Origin: JAENVT01 sp963805445
Lineage (GTDB): Bacteria; Actinomycetota; Acidimicrobiia; Acidimicrobiales; Ilumatobacteraceae
DNA length: 64,000 bases
Direction: 5' to 3'
NCBI GenBank assembly: GCA_963805445.1
Contig: CAWDUI010000003.1
Coordinates: forward strand, 186,001-250,000
Part shown: one piece after another, positions 18,728 to 27,413 of the stretch
How the letters are laid out: every line of letters begins with the position of its first letter
How positions within the stretch are numbered: the stretch's first letter is position 1
Made by a program: the position numbers and the translations under genes
Notes under the pieces: generated by a model
Database searches by the model: none
What the model saw: the letters and a program-made list of their open reading frames with translations, nothing else
Told to the model about the DNA's origin: nothing

Positions 18728-20390
18728 TCACGCTTCCATGACGACGGGCACGATCATCGGTCGTCGCTTGGTGCGCTCGTTGACGAACTTGCCGGCGGCC
18801 CGGCGCACGTCGCGCTCGAGGGCATCCACATCGCGGACGCCGGCGGCGAGGGTCTTTTCGACTGCCGCGGCGACGGCATCGCACGCCTCGTCGAGCAGAT
18901 CTTCCGCCTCCGGTGCGTACACCCAGCCACGGGTGATGATCTCCGGGCCCACCAGCACCTTGCCGGTCTCGATGTCGACCGTGACGACGACCACCACGAC
19001 ACCTTCCTCCGCCAAGACCTTGCGATCGCGCAGCACACCCTGCCCGACGTCACCGACGATTCCATCGACATACAGGTACCCGGCCGGAACTCGGCCCGTT
19101 GCCTGCAACCCATCGTCACTGAGCGTCAGCACGTCGCCGTCCTCGCACACGAGCACGTGGTCGCGCGGCACGCCCATCAGGTAGCCGAGCTTGGCGTTGG
19201 CGACCATGTGGCGGTACTCGCCGTGGATCGGCACGAGGTACTCGGGCGTCGTCAACGACAGGTACGTCTTCAACTCGTCTGCCTGGGCGTGGCCCGTGGC
19301 GTGCACGTCGGCGACACCGGAGTGGATGACCTGGGCACCGGCGCGCAGCAGCCCGTCGATCACACGGTTGACGTTGCTCTCGTTTCCGGGGATGGCGTGG
19401 CTCGACAGGATCACCGTGTCGGTCTCGCCGATCTTGACCCACTTGTTCTCACCGCGGCCCAGCAGCGCCAGCGCCGACATCGGTTCGCCCTGCGAGCCGG
19501 TGGAGATCACACAGACCTTGCCCGGCGGATAGTCGCCGATGTCGTCGATGTCGACCAGCGACTTGTCGGGGATGTTGATGACACCGAGATCACGGCCCAA
19601 TCGGACGTTCTTCTTCATGCTGAGCCCCAGCGTGGCGACGACGCGACCCTCGGCGATGGCCGCATCGGCGATCTGCTGGATGCGGTGCAGGTGGCTGGCG
19701 AAGCTGGCCGTGATGATTCGCTGGCCGCGCTGCTCGGCGAAGAGTGCTCGCAGCACCGCACCAACGCTGGTCTCCGACGGCGAGTGGCCGGCTTCCTCGG
19801 CGTTGGTCGAATCGGCCAACAACAACCGGATCCCCTCGTTGGAGGCGATGGCGCCGATCCGAGACAGGTCGGTGCGACGTCCATCGACCGGCGTGAGGTC
19901 GAGCTTGAAGTCGCCGGAGTGCAGGATCACGCCCTGCGGCGTGTGGAGGGCGATGGAATGCGCATGTGGCACCGAGTGCGTCACGGGGATGAACTCGACG
20001 TCGAACGGCCCGATCATGCGTCGCTCGCCATCGTGGACGACGATCAGTTCGGTCTTGCCCAGCAGACCCGCTTCTTCGATGCGGTTGCGGGCCAACCCCA
20101 GGGTCAACGCGGAGCCGAAGATCGGGAAGCTCAACTCCCGCAGCAGGAAGTGCAGCGCCCCCACGTGGTCCTCGTGACCATGGGTGGCAACGACGCCTTC
20201 GATGCGGTCGGCGTTCTCGCGCAGCCACGTGAAGTCGGGCAAGCACCAGGTCGATGCCATGCATGTCGGGGTCGGGGAACATCAACCCGACGTCGATCAG
20301 CAGCACGCGGCCTTGCTGTTCGATTGCCATGCAGTTCCGGCCGATCTCGCCGAGACCGCCGAGAAAGACCACGCGAACCGGGTCAGCCAT
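18728..20390 (-). CDS. rnj: Ribonuclease J (one frameshift)
   Basis: This metallo-beta-lactamase/beta-CASP exo- and endoribonuclease has about 553 residues. The N-terminus MADPVRVVFLGGLGEIG and the LIDVGLMFPD strand lie in one frame. From about 20240 the frame changes by an apparent extra base (GCTTGCCCGACTTC for GCTTCCCGACTTC). After it come the zinc motif HGHEDH, HSGDFKLD, and the beta-CASP region (GSQGEPMSAL, SSHAIPGNE). The rest to the stop is intact, including the C-terminal domain. RNase J acts in mRNA decay and rRNA maturation. It lies 30 bases downstream of dapA, the usual actinobacterial dapA-rnj pair. Confidence 0.92.
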
Positions 20391-20420
20391 CAGCGTGCCC
20401 AACGGTCTTCACGGGCCGGA

Positions 20421-21332
20421 TCACAATGGACGATCGGGAAATGCATCCCTCCATCGTTGCAGGTTGGCCCACACCTCGGCCGTACGCGTCTCGACGAAGT
20501 CCGGCGCATCGCCCATCGGCAATCGGGCCTGGCCGACAGGAATGCCCAGGTGACGCATCATTGCCTTGGTCGGAATCGGGTTCGGCGCATCGTCACCGGT
20601 TTCGAAGGCGAAGCTCTCCAACATCCGGCTGTTCACCAGCCTGGCGCCCTCGGTGTCGCCCTTCTCCCACAGGTCGAACATCTCCTGATGGTCGTCGCCC
20701 GTCCAGTGCGTCGCCACGCCGATCGTGCCGACGATCCCGCTGGCCAGCAATGGGAGGGTCATGACGTCGTCGCCGCTGTAGACCTCGCAACCCGCCGGAA
20801 GCGAACTGATCACCGCGGCCGTCTCGCCGGGATTTGCCGCTGCGTCCTTCAGGGCGACGATGTTGGCCTCCTCGCGGAACAGCCGCAGCAGCGTGGCCGT
20901 GCTGATCTTGCGACCGGTTCGCACCGGGATGTCGTAGACCACGACGGGCAGGTCACTGGCGCCGGCGATTGCCCGCATGTGGCTCTCGATCCCGGCCTGC
21001 GACGGACGGTTGTAATACGGGCAGACGGCAAGCACCCCGGCGGCACCGAGCGCCTTGGCCTGCTTGGTCAGGTGTACCGAGTGGCGGGTGTCGTAGGTGC
21101 CGGTTCCGGCCACCACGGGGATCGTCACCGCTTCGATCACCGCGGCGAACAGCGACAGCCGCTCGTCGTCGTTCAGCGTTGGCGCTTCACCCGTGGTTCC
21201 GGCGATGACCAGACCATCGTTGCCGTGGTCCTGCAGATACCGGGCCAGCACCTTCGCGGTGTCGAGGTCGATCTCTCCGTCGCTGTCGAATGGGGTCACC
21301 ATCGCGCTGAGCACGCGTCCGAATCGAGCCAT
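20421..21332 (-). CDS. dapA: 4-hydroxy-tetrahydrodipicolinate synthase
   Basis: The 303-residue DapA condenses pyruvate and aspartate semialdehyde in lysine/diaminopimelate synthesis. The signature GTTGEAPTLNDDE, the catalytic tyrosine region CPYYNRPSQ, YDIPVRTG and the Schiff-base lysine in NIVALKDAA are present. The start is the ATG at 21332 (MARFGRVLSAMVTPF). An open frame continues upstream for another 1.8 kb by chance, through the antisense of the next gene and into the AbiEi-type gene. It is paired with rnj downstream; dapB lies 30 kb away at 51.8 kb. Confidence 0.95.
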   Translation of the reverse strand: MARFGRVLSAMVTPFDSDGEIDLDTAKVLARYLQDHGNDGLVIAGTTGEAPTLNDDERLSLFAAVIEAVTIPVVAGTGTYDTRHSVHLTKQAKALGAAGVLAVCPYYNRPSQAGIESHMRAIAGASDLPVVVYDIPVRTGRKISTATLLRLFREEANIVALKDAAANPGETAAVISSLPAGCEVYSGDDVMTLPLLASGIVGTIGVATHWTGDDHQEMFDLWEKGDTEGARLVNSRMLESFAFETGDDAPNPIPTKAMMRHLGIPVGQARLPMGDAPDFVETRTAEVWANLQRWRDAFPDRPL

Positions 21333-21377
21333 GGTCGCAATCGTAGATGACGTGAGCAACCCGGTTACGGTCGATTC

Positions 21378-22133
21378 ATGAAGCTCTGGGCGCTGCGATG
21401 TGGCGATCTGCGCACCGACATCGGCGGTCTGCTGACCGGCAAACAGCGGGGGGTGATGGGCGACGTCCCGGTGATGTGCTTCGCCGTCGACACCGGCGAC
21501 GGGGTGCTGGTCTTCGACACCGGCATGCACGAAGCCTGCTGCGGCCCCGACCCTGCCAGGCACTTCGGGTCGATGTGGACGGCGTTCGAGATCCGCTGTC
21601 CGAGACATGCGCTCGTCGACGAGCGCCTGCGCCAAGCCGGCTACTCGGTCGACGAAGTCCGCTGGGTGGTCAACTCGCACCTTCATTTCGACCACGCCGG
21701 CCGCAATGCCGCGTTCCCGGTCGCCAAGCAATATGTGCGGGCGCGGGAACTGGCGTGGGCGTCGCAACGAGACGGCAAACCCAGCGGAGTGCTGGCCGGC
21801 GACCTCGCTGAACTGTCCGCCGAGCCGTGGGACTACGACGACGTCTTCGACCTCACGCCCGACCTCCGCCTGATCTCGACACCGGGCCACACCCCCGGTC
21901 ACCAGGCATTGCTGGTGTCGTTCGGCGACGGACGCAGCTTCGTCTGCGCCGCCGACGCGGCCTACACCCTTCAAGCGTTCGCGGAGCACCAACCCACGGG
22001 CCGGCCGACCGACGTCGACCAGGCGCGCGCCAGCCTCCGCCTGCTCACCTCCCTCGGCGCCGAGATCCTCACCGCCCACGACATCGATCAGTGGCGCGAT
22101 GTCGACGACGCCGAACTGATCCACTCCGCCTGA
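21378..22133 (+). CDS. Metallo-beta-lactamase fold hydrolase, AHL lactonase-like
   Basis: The 251-residue hydrolase has the zinc motif HLHFDHAG (about 112-119), a second metal histidine in STPGHTPGHQALL, an aspartate in AADAAYT and a late histidine in LTAHDIDQW. The overall pattern resembles N-acyl-homoserine lactonase-type MBL enzymes (AttM/AiiA group), but that group also contains other lactonases, so quorum quenching is only a possibility. It is divergent from dapA with a 45-base gap. The stop lies 4 bases before the first copy of the 51-base palindromic repeat. Confidence 0.8.
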   Translation: MKLWALRCGDLRTDIGGLLTGKQRGVMGDVPVMCFAVDTGDGVLVFDTGMHEACCGPDPARHFGSMWTAFEIRCPRHALVDERLRQAGYSVDEVRWVVNSHLHFDHAGRNAAFPVAKQYVRARELAWASQRDGKPSGVLAGDLAELSAEPWDYDDVFDLTPDLRLISTPGHTPGHQALLVSFGDGRSFVCAADAAYTLQAFAEHQPTGRPTDVDQARASLRLLTSLGAEILTAHDIDQWRDVDDAELIHSA

Positions 22134-22137
22134 CCGC

Positions 22138-22188
22138 CGAAGTGTGCAGGTTCGATGCAGACAGGTCGCAGCGAACCTACGCACTTCG
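22138..22188. repeat. 51-base palindromic element, copy A
   Basis: Left arm CGAAGTGTGCAGGTTCG (22138-22154) and right arm CGAACCTACGCACTTCG (22172-22188) pair at 15 of 17 positions around a 17-base loop. The loop shares GC at positions 3-4 and ACAGG at 7-11 with the other two copies. It lies between the convergent MBL hydrolase and AbiEi-type genes. A TAG stop for the latter may lie inside the right arm. Confidence 0.8.
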
Positions 22189-23124
22189 CGACCGCAGCCG
22201 CGTTGGCACACCTCGGCGATCTTCTGCACGACGTCCGCTGGACGACGCTGCGCGTACCAACCCAGATAGATCAGCTCCCACCCGCACACTGCCGCCCGCA
22301 GATCGCGATCTTCATCCGCTTCTTCGCGCACCGGACCAAAGTGGAACTCTCGGCTGTGCCCCTCGATACCGAGACGCGCTGCGGGTATCCCGAGATCGAC
22401 ACGTGCGACGAACGCGCCGCTCTTGGTGCGGATGACGCACTGAGGAACGATCTCTGGGATGTCTGGATGTACGAGCAGGCCGCGCAGCAGTTCCTCGAAC
22501 CATGACTCAGGCAGCGATCCTTCGGAGTTCCACCGACGAAGCGCACGAAGCAACACCCCGGTTCCCTCCTGGCCGGGCCGATGCAGTCGAAGCGCCGTCT
22601 GTTGGAGCCACAGTGGGCTGACACGGTGAAGTCGACGAGCCGAGATCAGCGCCCGCCAGACTCGATCCGCGGACTCGGTCGAGCCGAGGTCGGCAAGTGT
22701 CCTGGCCAACGTCGTGCACGGCAAGCCGTCGCGGAGATACCGATCCATTGGGTCGAGCATGGTGGTGTGGTGAACCACGATTCCGTCGGCGACGGAGGAC
22801 GAGATCCGTCCCGGCCGCAAGACCGTCAACTCGGCGTCGGCGCCGCCGAAGCCATCGAGCGTGAACAGCCGGGCACCTGCGCCATTGCTGACCGAGCGGT
22901 CGAGCGGTGCCGGCAGCAGTAACGATCGCCAGCCGCTGCTCCCATGTCGCTGGGTAGCCACTGACGACGAGCACTCCTCGTGCAGGCTCGGTGAGCCAGC
23001 CACGCTCCTTGGCGATTCGAAGTTCTGGGGGTGTGAGTCCAAACGAGGCGGCCTGGCTGCGAAGAACGACGCCATGGCGAGAGGCCGCAAACTCCGCCAT
23101 GGCCCGTAGAGGCCGAGCGGACAT
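22177..23124 (-). CDS. AbiEi-type antitoxin domain protein with DUF559-like nuclease domain (frameshifted)
   Basis: The reconstructed protein of about 315 residues starts with a winged-helix AbiEi_4-like domain (HGVVLRSQAASFGLTPPELR, then ARGVLVVSGYPATWEQRLAI). The C-terminal domain resembles DUF559/Vsr-like PD-(D/E)xK nucleases: FVARVDLGIPAARLGIEGHS, then WELIYLGWYAQRRPADVVQKI. A frame change is needed near 22915. A second one near the 3' end would give the stop TAG at 22177-22179 inside repeat copy A; otherwise the frame stays open. Start candidates are ATG 23124 (MSARPLRAMAEF, used here) and ATG 23100. Such proteins are common solitary genes in Actinomycetota. No AbiEii toxin partner is adjacent. 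Palindromic repeats lie on both sides. Confidence 0.7.
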
Positions 23125-23170
23125 CTGGTGGAACCTATCCGCAACGCTGCTCCGACTCCCCCGATCACGA

Positions 23171-23221
23171 CGAAGTGTGTACGTTCGGCGCGCACAGGCT
23201 CGTTTGAACCTGCACACTTCC
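23171..23221. repeat. 51-base palindromic element, copy B
   Basis: Left arm CGAAGTGTGTACGTTCG (23171-23187), 17-base loop (23188-23204), right arm TGAACCTGCACACTTCC (23205-23221). The architecture and loop core ACAGG are the same as in copies A and C, with more arm mismatches. It lies between the 3' end of tam (23233) and the 5' end of the AbiEi-type gene. Confidence 0.78.
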
Positions 23222-23232
23222 GCCAGCCGGCG

Positions 23233-24021
23233 TCAACTGGGCAGGCGAGCCCACATCAGGATTCGGCGGAAGGGGAAGAAGTGGGGCTCGTGGACGCCGA
23301 GCTCGCTCAACAACTCGGTCTCGTATGCGGCGACGAACGCGTCGAAGGCTGCGGGGTCGAGCACCTTCTCGAAGCGGGTCAGCATCGTGCCACGGACCCA
23401 CTCCACCACGTGTCGCGTGCTGGGGAGCAGGTGTGGGTAGACCTGCAACCGGACGTGTTGGCGTTCGAACCCGAGGTCGTGGAGGATCTCGGCGTAGACC
23501 TCCGGCCGCAACACGAAGGCCTGCACCGGGTCGATGGGCGGGCCGGCCGGGCCGAACATCGACAGGAATGGCTCTCGCTCGGCCACTCGCCGAGCGACGG
23601 CATGTGAGGGCATGTCGGCATTGGTCGGAACCTGGATGGCGATCTGTCCACCGTCACGCAACGCACGAGCCCAACGGGCGATCACGTCGGCGTGGTCGGG
23701 GACCCATTGCAGGCTGGCGGCCGCCAACACGAGATCGCAATCGCCTGCCGATGTCCACGAGCCGATGTCGCCGAACTCGAAGCGCACTTGGTCCGACGCG
23801 TGTTCAACGGTCCGGTCGAGCATCGCCTGCGAGTTGTCGATTCCGATCATCTCGTCGACACCGAGTTGCTCGGCGGCCAGCGCGGTCAGTTCGCCCGGAC
23901 CGCACCCCAGATCGACGCCCCGCCTGATCGCACCGGGCTCGATCAGCGCCAGCAGATCGTGAAACGGCTGGGCCCGTTCGGTGGCGAATCGACGGTACTG
24001 CTCCGGGTTCCAGTCAGGCAT
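23233..24021 (-). CDS. tam: Trans-aconitate 2-methyltransferase
   Basis: The 262-residue class I SAM-dependent methyltransferase is close to E. coli Tam throughout. It starts MPDWNPEQYRRFATERAQPF, carries the SAM-binding motif VDLGCGPGELTAL, and has ASLQWVPDH where Tam has ASLQWLPDH. Tam methylates trans-aconitate, a spontaneous inhibitor formed from cis-aconitate. ATG 24021 matches the Tam N-terminus. A possible promoter lies so close to the ATG that the transcript may be leaderless. Downstream on the same strand are repeat copy B and the AbiEi-type gene. Confidence 0.88.
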   Translation of the reverse strand: MPDWNPEQYRRFATERAQPFHDLLALIEPGAIRRGVDLGCGPGELTALAAEQLGVDEMIGIDNSQAMLDRTVEHASDQVRFEFGDIGSWTSAGDCDLVLAAASLQWVPDHADVIARWARALRDGGQIAIQVPTNADMPSHAVARRVAEREPFLSMFGPAGPPIDPVQAFVLRPEVYAEILHDLGFERQHVRLQVYPHLLPSTRHVVEWVRGTMLTRFEKVLDPAAFDAFVAAYETELLSELGVHEPHFFPFRRILMWARLPS

Positions 24022-24028
24022 GACTTGT

Positions 24029-24059
24029 ATTGTACTTGTATCTACTGGCGGCGTGTCAA
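24029..24059 (-). promoter_or_regulatory. Possible tam promoter
   Basis: On the minus strand a perfect TTGACA -35 (24054-24059) is followed after 19 bases by TACAAT (24029-24034). The spacing is longer than the ideal 17. Transcription would start at or next to the tam ATG (24021). A direct repeat ACTTGTAT on the plus strand (24023-24030 and 24034-24041) overlaps the -10 area. Confidence 0.35.
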
Positions 24060-24104
24060 GCTGCTGGGCACCTCCGAGGCGCGGACCCATCGCGCAATGG
24101 AATA

Positions 24105-24123
24105 TGGTCTGACAACCAGACCA
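24105..24123. promoter_or_regulatory. FadR-type operator O1 upstream of the regulator gene
   Basis: TGGTCTGACAACCAGACCA has perfect 7-base arms TGGTCTG/CAGACCA. The pattern resembles FadR-subfamily GntR operators (TGGTCnGACCA). It lies 15 bases upstream of the small ORF and about 80 bases upstream of the FadR-type regulator's GTG, suggesting autoregulation. Related copies lie at 34765, 34879 and 40261. Confidence 0.7.
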
Positions 24124-24138
24124 GATCGAGGAGGCGAC

Positions 24139-24210
24139 ATGGCGAACACCGACGAGGACCATGCGCTGTCGGCGCTGCGCCGCGCTGCTGCAACGCTCGG
24201 CACACCGTGA
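24139..24210 (+). CDS. 23-residue ORF in front of the FadR-type regulator
   Basis: An ATG preceded by a near-perfect ribosome binding site (GAGGAGG, 5-base spacing) opens a frame encoding MANTDEDHALSALRRAAATL plus GTP. It stops at TGA 24208-24210, overlapping the regulator's GTG as GTGA. It is either a leader peptide coupled to the regulator or the true N-terminus of the regulator separated by a one-base error; adding one base before the GTG would join the two frames. Confidence 0.45.
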   Translation: MANTDEDHALSALRRAAATLGTP

Positions 24211-24923
24211 ACACCCCCTTCGCGCCGGTCAAGCGGCGAACCATCTCGTCGGAGATCCGCGACCAGTTGCTCGAGGCGATCCGCACGGGCGAGTTGCAAC
24301 CGGGCAGTGCCGTACCCGCCGAGCGACAGCTCTGCGAGCAGTTCGGCGTCGCTCGGACCTCGGTGCGCGAGGCCATCCAGGGCTTGACCGCATCCGGGTA
24401 CCTCGAGCGCCGCGGCAATCGACCAGTGGTGGCCGAGCGGCTGCCCGAGATCCGCCTCAGCGGCGACTCGGCGACGCTCGACGAGCGCAAGACCCTGATC
24501 CGACAACTGTTCGAAGTCCGCCGCACGATCGAGCCGGCAATGTCGGAGTTCGCGGCGCGCCGGGCGAGCGATTCCGAGCGTGCCGACATCGGCGAGCTCG
24601 CGTCGCGCTCGACCCAACAACTCGACGAGTTCCGAGCCATCGACCGCGCGTTCCACACCGCTATCTCGCGCGCATCGGGCAATCCGTTGCTGCAGGAGGT
24701 CTACGGCAAGACACTCGGCGCGCTGTTCGACTCGGGCGAACTGGCATCGTTGCTCTACGCCGAGATCAACCGCCGCGAGGTGGGCAACATCATCGCCTCG
24801 TCGACCACGGCGCACCGGGCCATCGCCGAGGCGTTGGTGGCCGGGCGCCGCAAGCAGACCGTGGCCGCAGTTCAGGCGCACCTCGACGACGTCGAACGCC
24901 ACATGATCGATCGGCTGTTGTGA
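24207..24923 (+). CDS. GntR/FadR-family transcriptional regulator
   Basis: The 238-residue regulator has an N-terminal winged helix-turn-helix (ISSEIRDQLLEAIRTGELQ, then RQLCEQFGVARTSVREAIQ). The C-terminal all-helical FCD ligand domain has the metal/ligand Asp and His residues in IDRAFHTAI, TTAHRAIAEAL and the final AHLDDVERH. It probably represses the catabolic genes that follow until an acid or metal-bound ligand is present; the ligand is unknown. The matching operator O1 lies in its own upstream region. I used the GTG at 24207; the protein may instead begin at ATG 24139 if a base is missing. The cupin gene starts 22 bases downstream. Confidence 0.88.
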   Translation: MNTPFAPVKRRTISSEIRDQLLEAIRTGELQPGSAVPAERQLCEQFGVARTSVREAIQGLTASGYLERRGNRPVVAERLPEIRLSGDSATLDERKTLIRQLFEVRRTIEPAMSEFAARRASDSERADIGELASRSTQQLDEFRAIDRAFHTAISRASGNPLLQEVYGKTLGALFDSGELASLLYAEINRREVGNIIASSTTAHRAIAEALVAGRRKQTVAAVQAHLDDVERHMIDRLL

Positions 24924-24945
24924 TGACGACTCCGAAAGGGCCCCG

Positions 24946-25326
24946 ATGGACCTGACCAACCAGTACTGCTACTTCTACGAAGACGACAAGTTCAACGAAA
25001 CCGACCGAGCCGGTTTCCGGCGTCGGGTGATCAACGGCGAGCTGATGCAGCTGTGCTTCTGGCGGATCTCCGGCGGTGCGGGCGGGTCCGTGCTGCACCA
25101 CCATCTGGAGCAGGAGCAGTTCGGCATCGTCGTGCGCGGCCGGCTCGACTTCCGCATCGGCGAAGCGGACGATCAGGCACGAGTCGTGCTCGGGCCCGGC
25201 GAGATCTACCTGGCACCGCGATCCGTCTGGCACGGCGACAGCGTGTTCATCGGCGACGACGAGCTCGACGAGGTCTGGATCCTCGACGTCTTCGCTCCCC
25301 CGCGAGAGGACCTGCGCAATGGCTGA
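24946..25326 (+). CDS. Cupin domain protein
   Basis: This 126-residue small beta-barrel protein has the first cupin motif VLHHHLEQEQFGIVVRG (metal histidines and Glu) and the second motif in LGPGEIYLAPRSVWHGDS. Cupins in catabolic operons act as metal-dependent dioxygenases, isomerases or decarboxylases, or as ligand sensors; the role here is not determined. Its stop overlaps the hydantoinase A start by 8 bases (ATG 25319), so translation is coupled in the operon regulator-cupin-hyuA-hyuB-Rieske. Confidence 0.82.
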   Translation: MDLTNQYCYFYEDDKFNETDRAGFRRRVINGELMQLCFWRISGGAGGSVLHHHLEQEQFGIVVRGRLDFRIGEADDQARVVLGPGEIYLAPRSVWHGDSVFIGDDELDEVWILDVFAPPREDLRNG

Positions 25327-27413
25327 CAGCTCGACGGCACCCGATTGGCGCCTGGCCGTCGACATCGGCGGCACGTTCACCGACGTCGTGCTGATCGACG
25401 CCGCCAGCGGGCGCGTGATCGTCGACAAGACATTGACGACTCCGGCTGCGCCCCTCGACGGCGTGCGCGCCGGCGTTCGTCAACTGCTGGTCAAGGCCGG
25501 CGTCCACCCGGCCGAGATCACCGCCCCGATCGTGCACGCCACCACACTGATCACCAATGCGCTCATCGAGGGCAAGATCGGTCGCGCCGGGGTCGTCACC
25601 ACCCTCGGCTTCGGCGACACCATGCTGATTCGCGACGAGCATCGCTACGACATGTACGACCTGCAGATCGAGTTCCCCAGCCCGCCGGTGCCCCGCGAGC
25701 GCGTGGTCGAGATCGCCGAGCGGGTCAACCCTGCGGGCGACGTGGTCGAGACGCCGACCGCCGCCGACCTCGACGCGATCGCCGAGGCGTTGCGGCACGC
25801 CGACGTCGAGGCCGTCGGCGTCTGCCTGATCAACGCCTACGCCAACCCGGCCAACGAACGTCTCATTGCCGAACACCTGCGCCGCGAGCTCGGCGTGCCG
25901 GTGTGCATCTCCGCCGAGATCTCGCCGCAGATCCGCGAGTACCCGCGGATGATCACGACCGCGTGCAACGCGGCCACCATGCCGGTGATCGGCCCATATC
26001 TCGACGAGCTGCAGAAATGGCTCGCTTCGGAGGGCTTCGGTGGATCGGTGTTGATGATGTTGTCGAATGGCGGTGTGGTCTCCGCCGACGATGCGGCACG
26101 GGCACCGATTCGCCTGGTCGAGAGCGGCCCGGCCGCGGGAGCGTTGGCCGGCAGTTGGTTCGCCCGGCGACTCGGCGAGGAGCGACTGCTCTGCTTCGAC
26201 ATGGGTGGCACCACCGCCAAATCGTGCCTGATCGTGGGGGGTGAGCCGGAGATCACCAACACGTTCGAGGTGGCCCGGATCTACCGGTTCAAGAAGGGCT
26301 CGGGCTTCCCCGTTTCCGTTCCGTCGGTCGACCTGGTCGAGATCGGCGCCGGCGGCGGCAGCCTGGCGCGCGATCGACGAACTCGGTCTGTTGAAGGTCG
26401 GCCCCGAGTCATCGGGCGCTGATCCCGGCCCGGCGTGCTATGGCCGTGGCGGCAGCAAGGCCGCGGTGACCGACGCCGATCTGGCCCTCGGCATGCTCGA
26501 CGCCGGATACTTCCTGGGCGGCGACATGAAGCTCGACCTGCCGGCCAACGCCTCGGCTCTGCAGACCATCGCCGATGGCCTCGGACTGCCCGCCAGTGAC
26601 ACGGCGGCCGGCATTCACGAGCTGGTCAACCAGAACATGGCGGCCGCGGCCCGCATGCACGCCGTCGAGCAGGGCGAGGACCTCCGCGGTGTCACGATCC
26701 TGGCCTTCGGTGGCGCCGGCCCGATCCATGCATGCGGCGTTGCCGAGTTGCTCGACTCGCCGCGGGTGATCTTCCCGGTCAACGCCAGCGTGCTCAGCGC
26801 ATTCGGCACGCTCGTGTCGCCGGTGCGGATCGATCTGGCCCGCTCGATGGTTCGCTCGCTGGCGGACATCTCACACGACGAACGCGACCAGCTGCTCGAC
26901 GACCTCCGCGAAGAGGGCCGGCGTGTGCTGGCTGCAGCGGGCGTGCCGGGCGACCGCATCCGCTTCCGATACGGCCTCGACGCGCGGTACCTCGGCCAAG
27001 GCAACGAGTTGACGATCTGGGTCGGCGACGGCCTGCAGTGGCCCGTCACCGACGGCGAGGTCGTCGACCGCTTCGAGAGCGACTACCGGCGGATCTACGG
27101 CCTGACGATCCCCGACGTCGCCGTGGAGGCAGTGACATGGCGGCTGTCGGCCTACGCCAACGCCGACACCGTCGAGCCCGTCGCGATGCTCGGCGTCGAT
27201 CACGGCAAGCCGCACACGTTCCGATCCGTTCGCTTCGACCGCATGGCCGCCGACCTCGACACTCCCGTCTACCGCCGAACCGACCTCGGTCGTGGCCAGC
27301 GGTTGACCGGGCCTGCAATCGTCGAGGAGCGCGAGACGACCACGGTCATCCGACCGAACTGGGTGGTCGAAGTCGCCGACGACGGCTCGCTGATCGCCGA
27401 GAGGAGCAACTGA
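25319..27413 (+). CDS. hyuA: Hydantoinase/oxoprolinase subunit A (one frameshift)
   Basis: The reconstructed protein of about 697 residues has the hydantoinase A architecture. The actin-like ATPase motifs are VDIGGTFTDVVLID at the N-terminus, then HATTLITNALIEGK, LVESGPAAGAL and CFDMGGTTAKSC. The frame changes near 26370, between GAGGGSLA and IDELGLLKVGPESSGADPGP. The rest is intact. HyuA and HyuB together hydrolyse cyclic amides (hydantoins, N-methylhydantoin, 5-oxoproline), usually with ATP, or act in the related acetophenone-carboxylase and acetone-carboxylase complexes. The ring substrate is unknown. It overlaps the cupin gene upstream and hyuB downstream (TGATG). Confidence 0.88.

Noticed and set aside
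22177..23124. A complete AbiE toxin-antitoxin pair
   Set aside because: Only the AbiEi-like domain is present; the neighbours are an MBL hydrolase and tam, not an AbiEii nucleotidyltransferase.
20421..23195. A single minus-strand frame joining the AbiEi-type protein to DapA
   Set aside because: The middle part is antisense to the MBL hydrolase and has no homology. DapA has its own start at 21332, and the AbiEi-type gene probably loses its stop through a one-base error.
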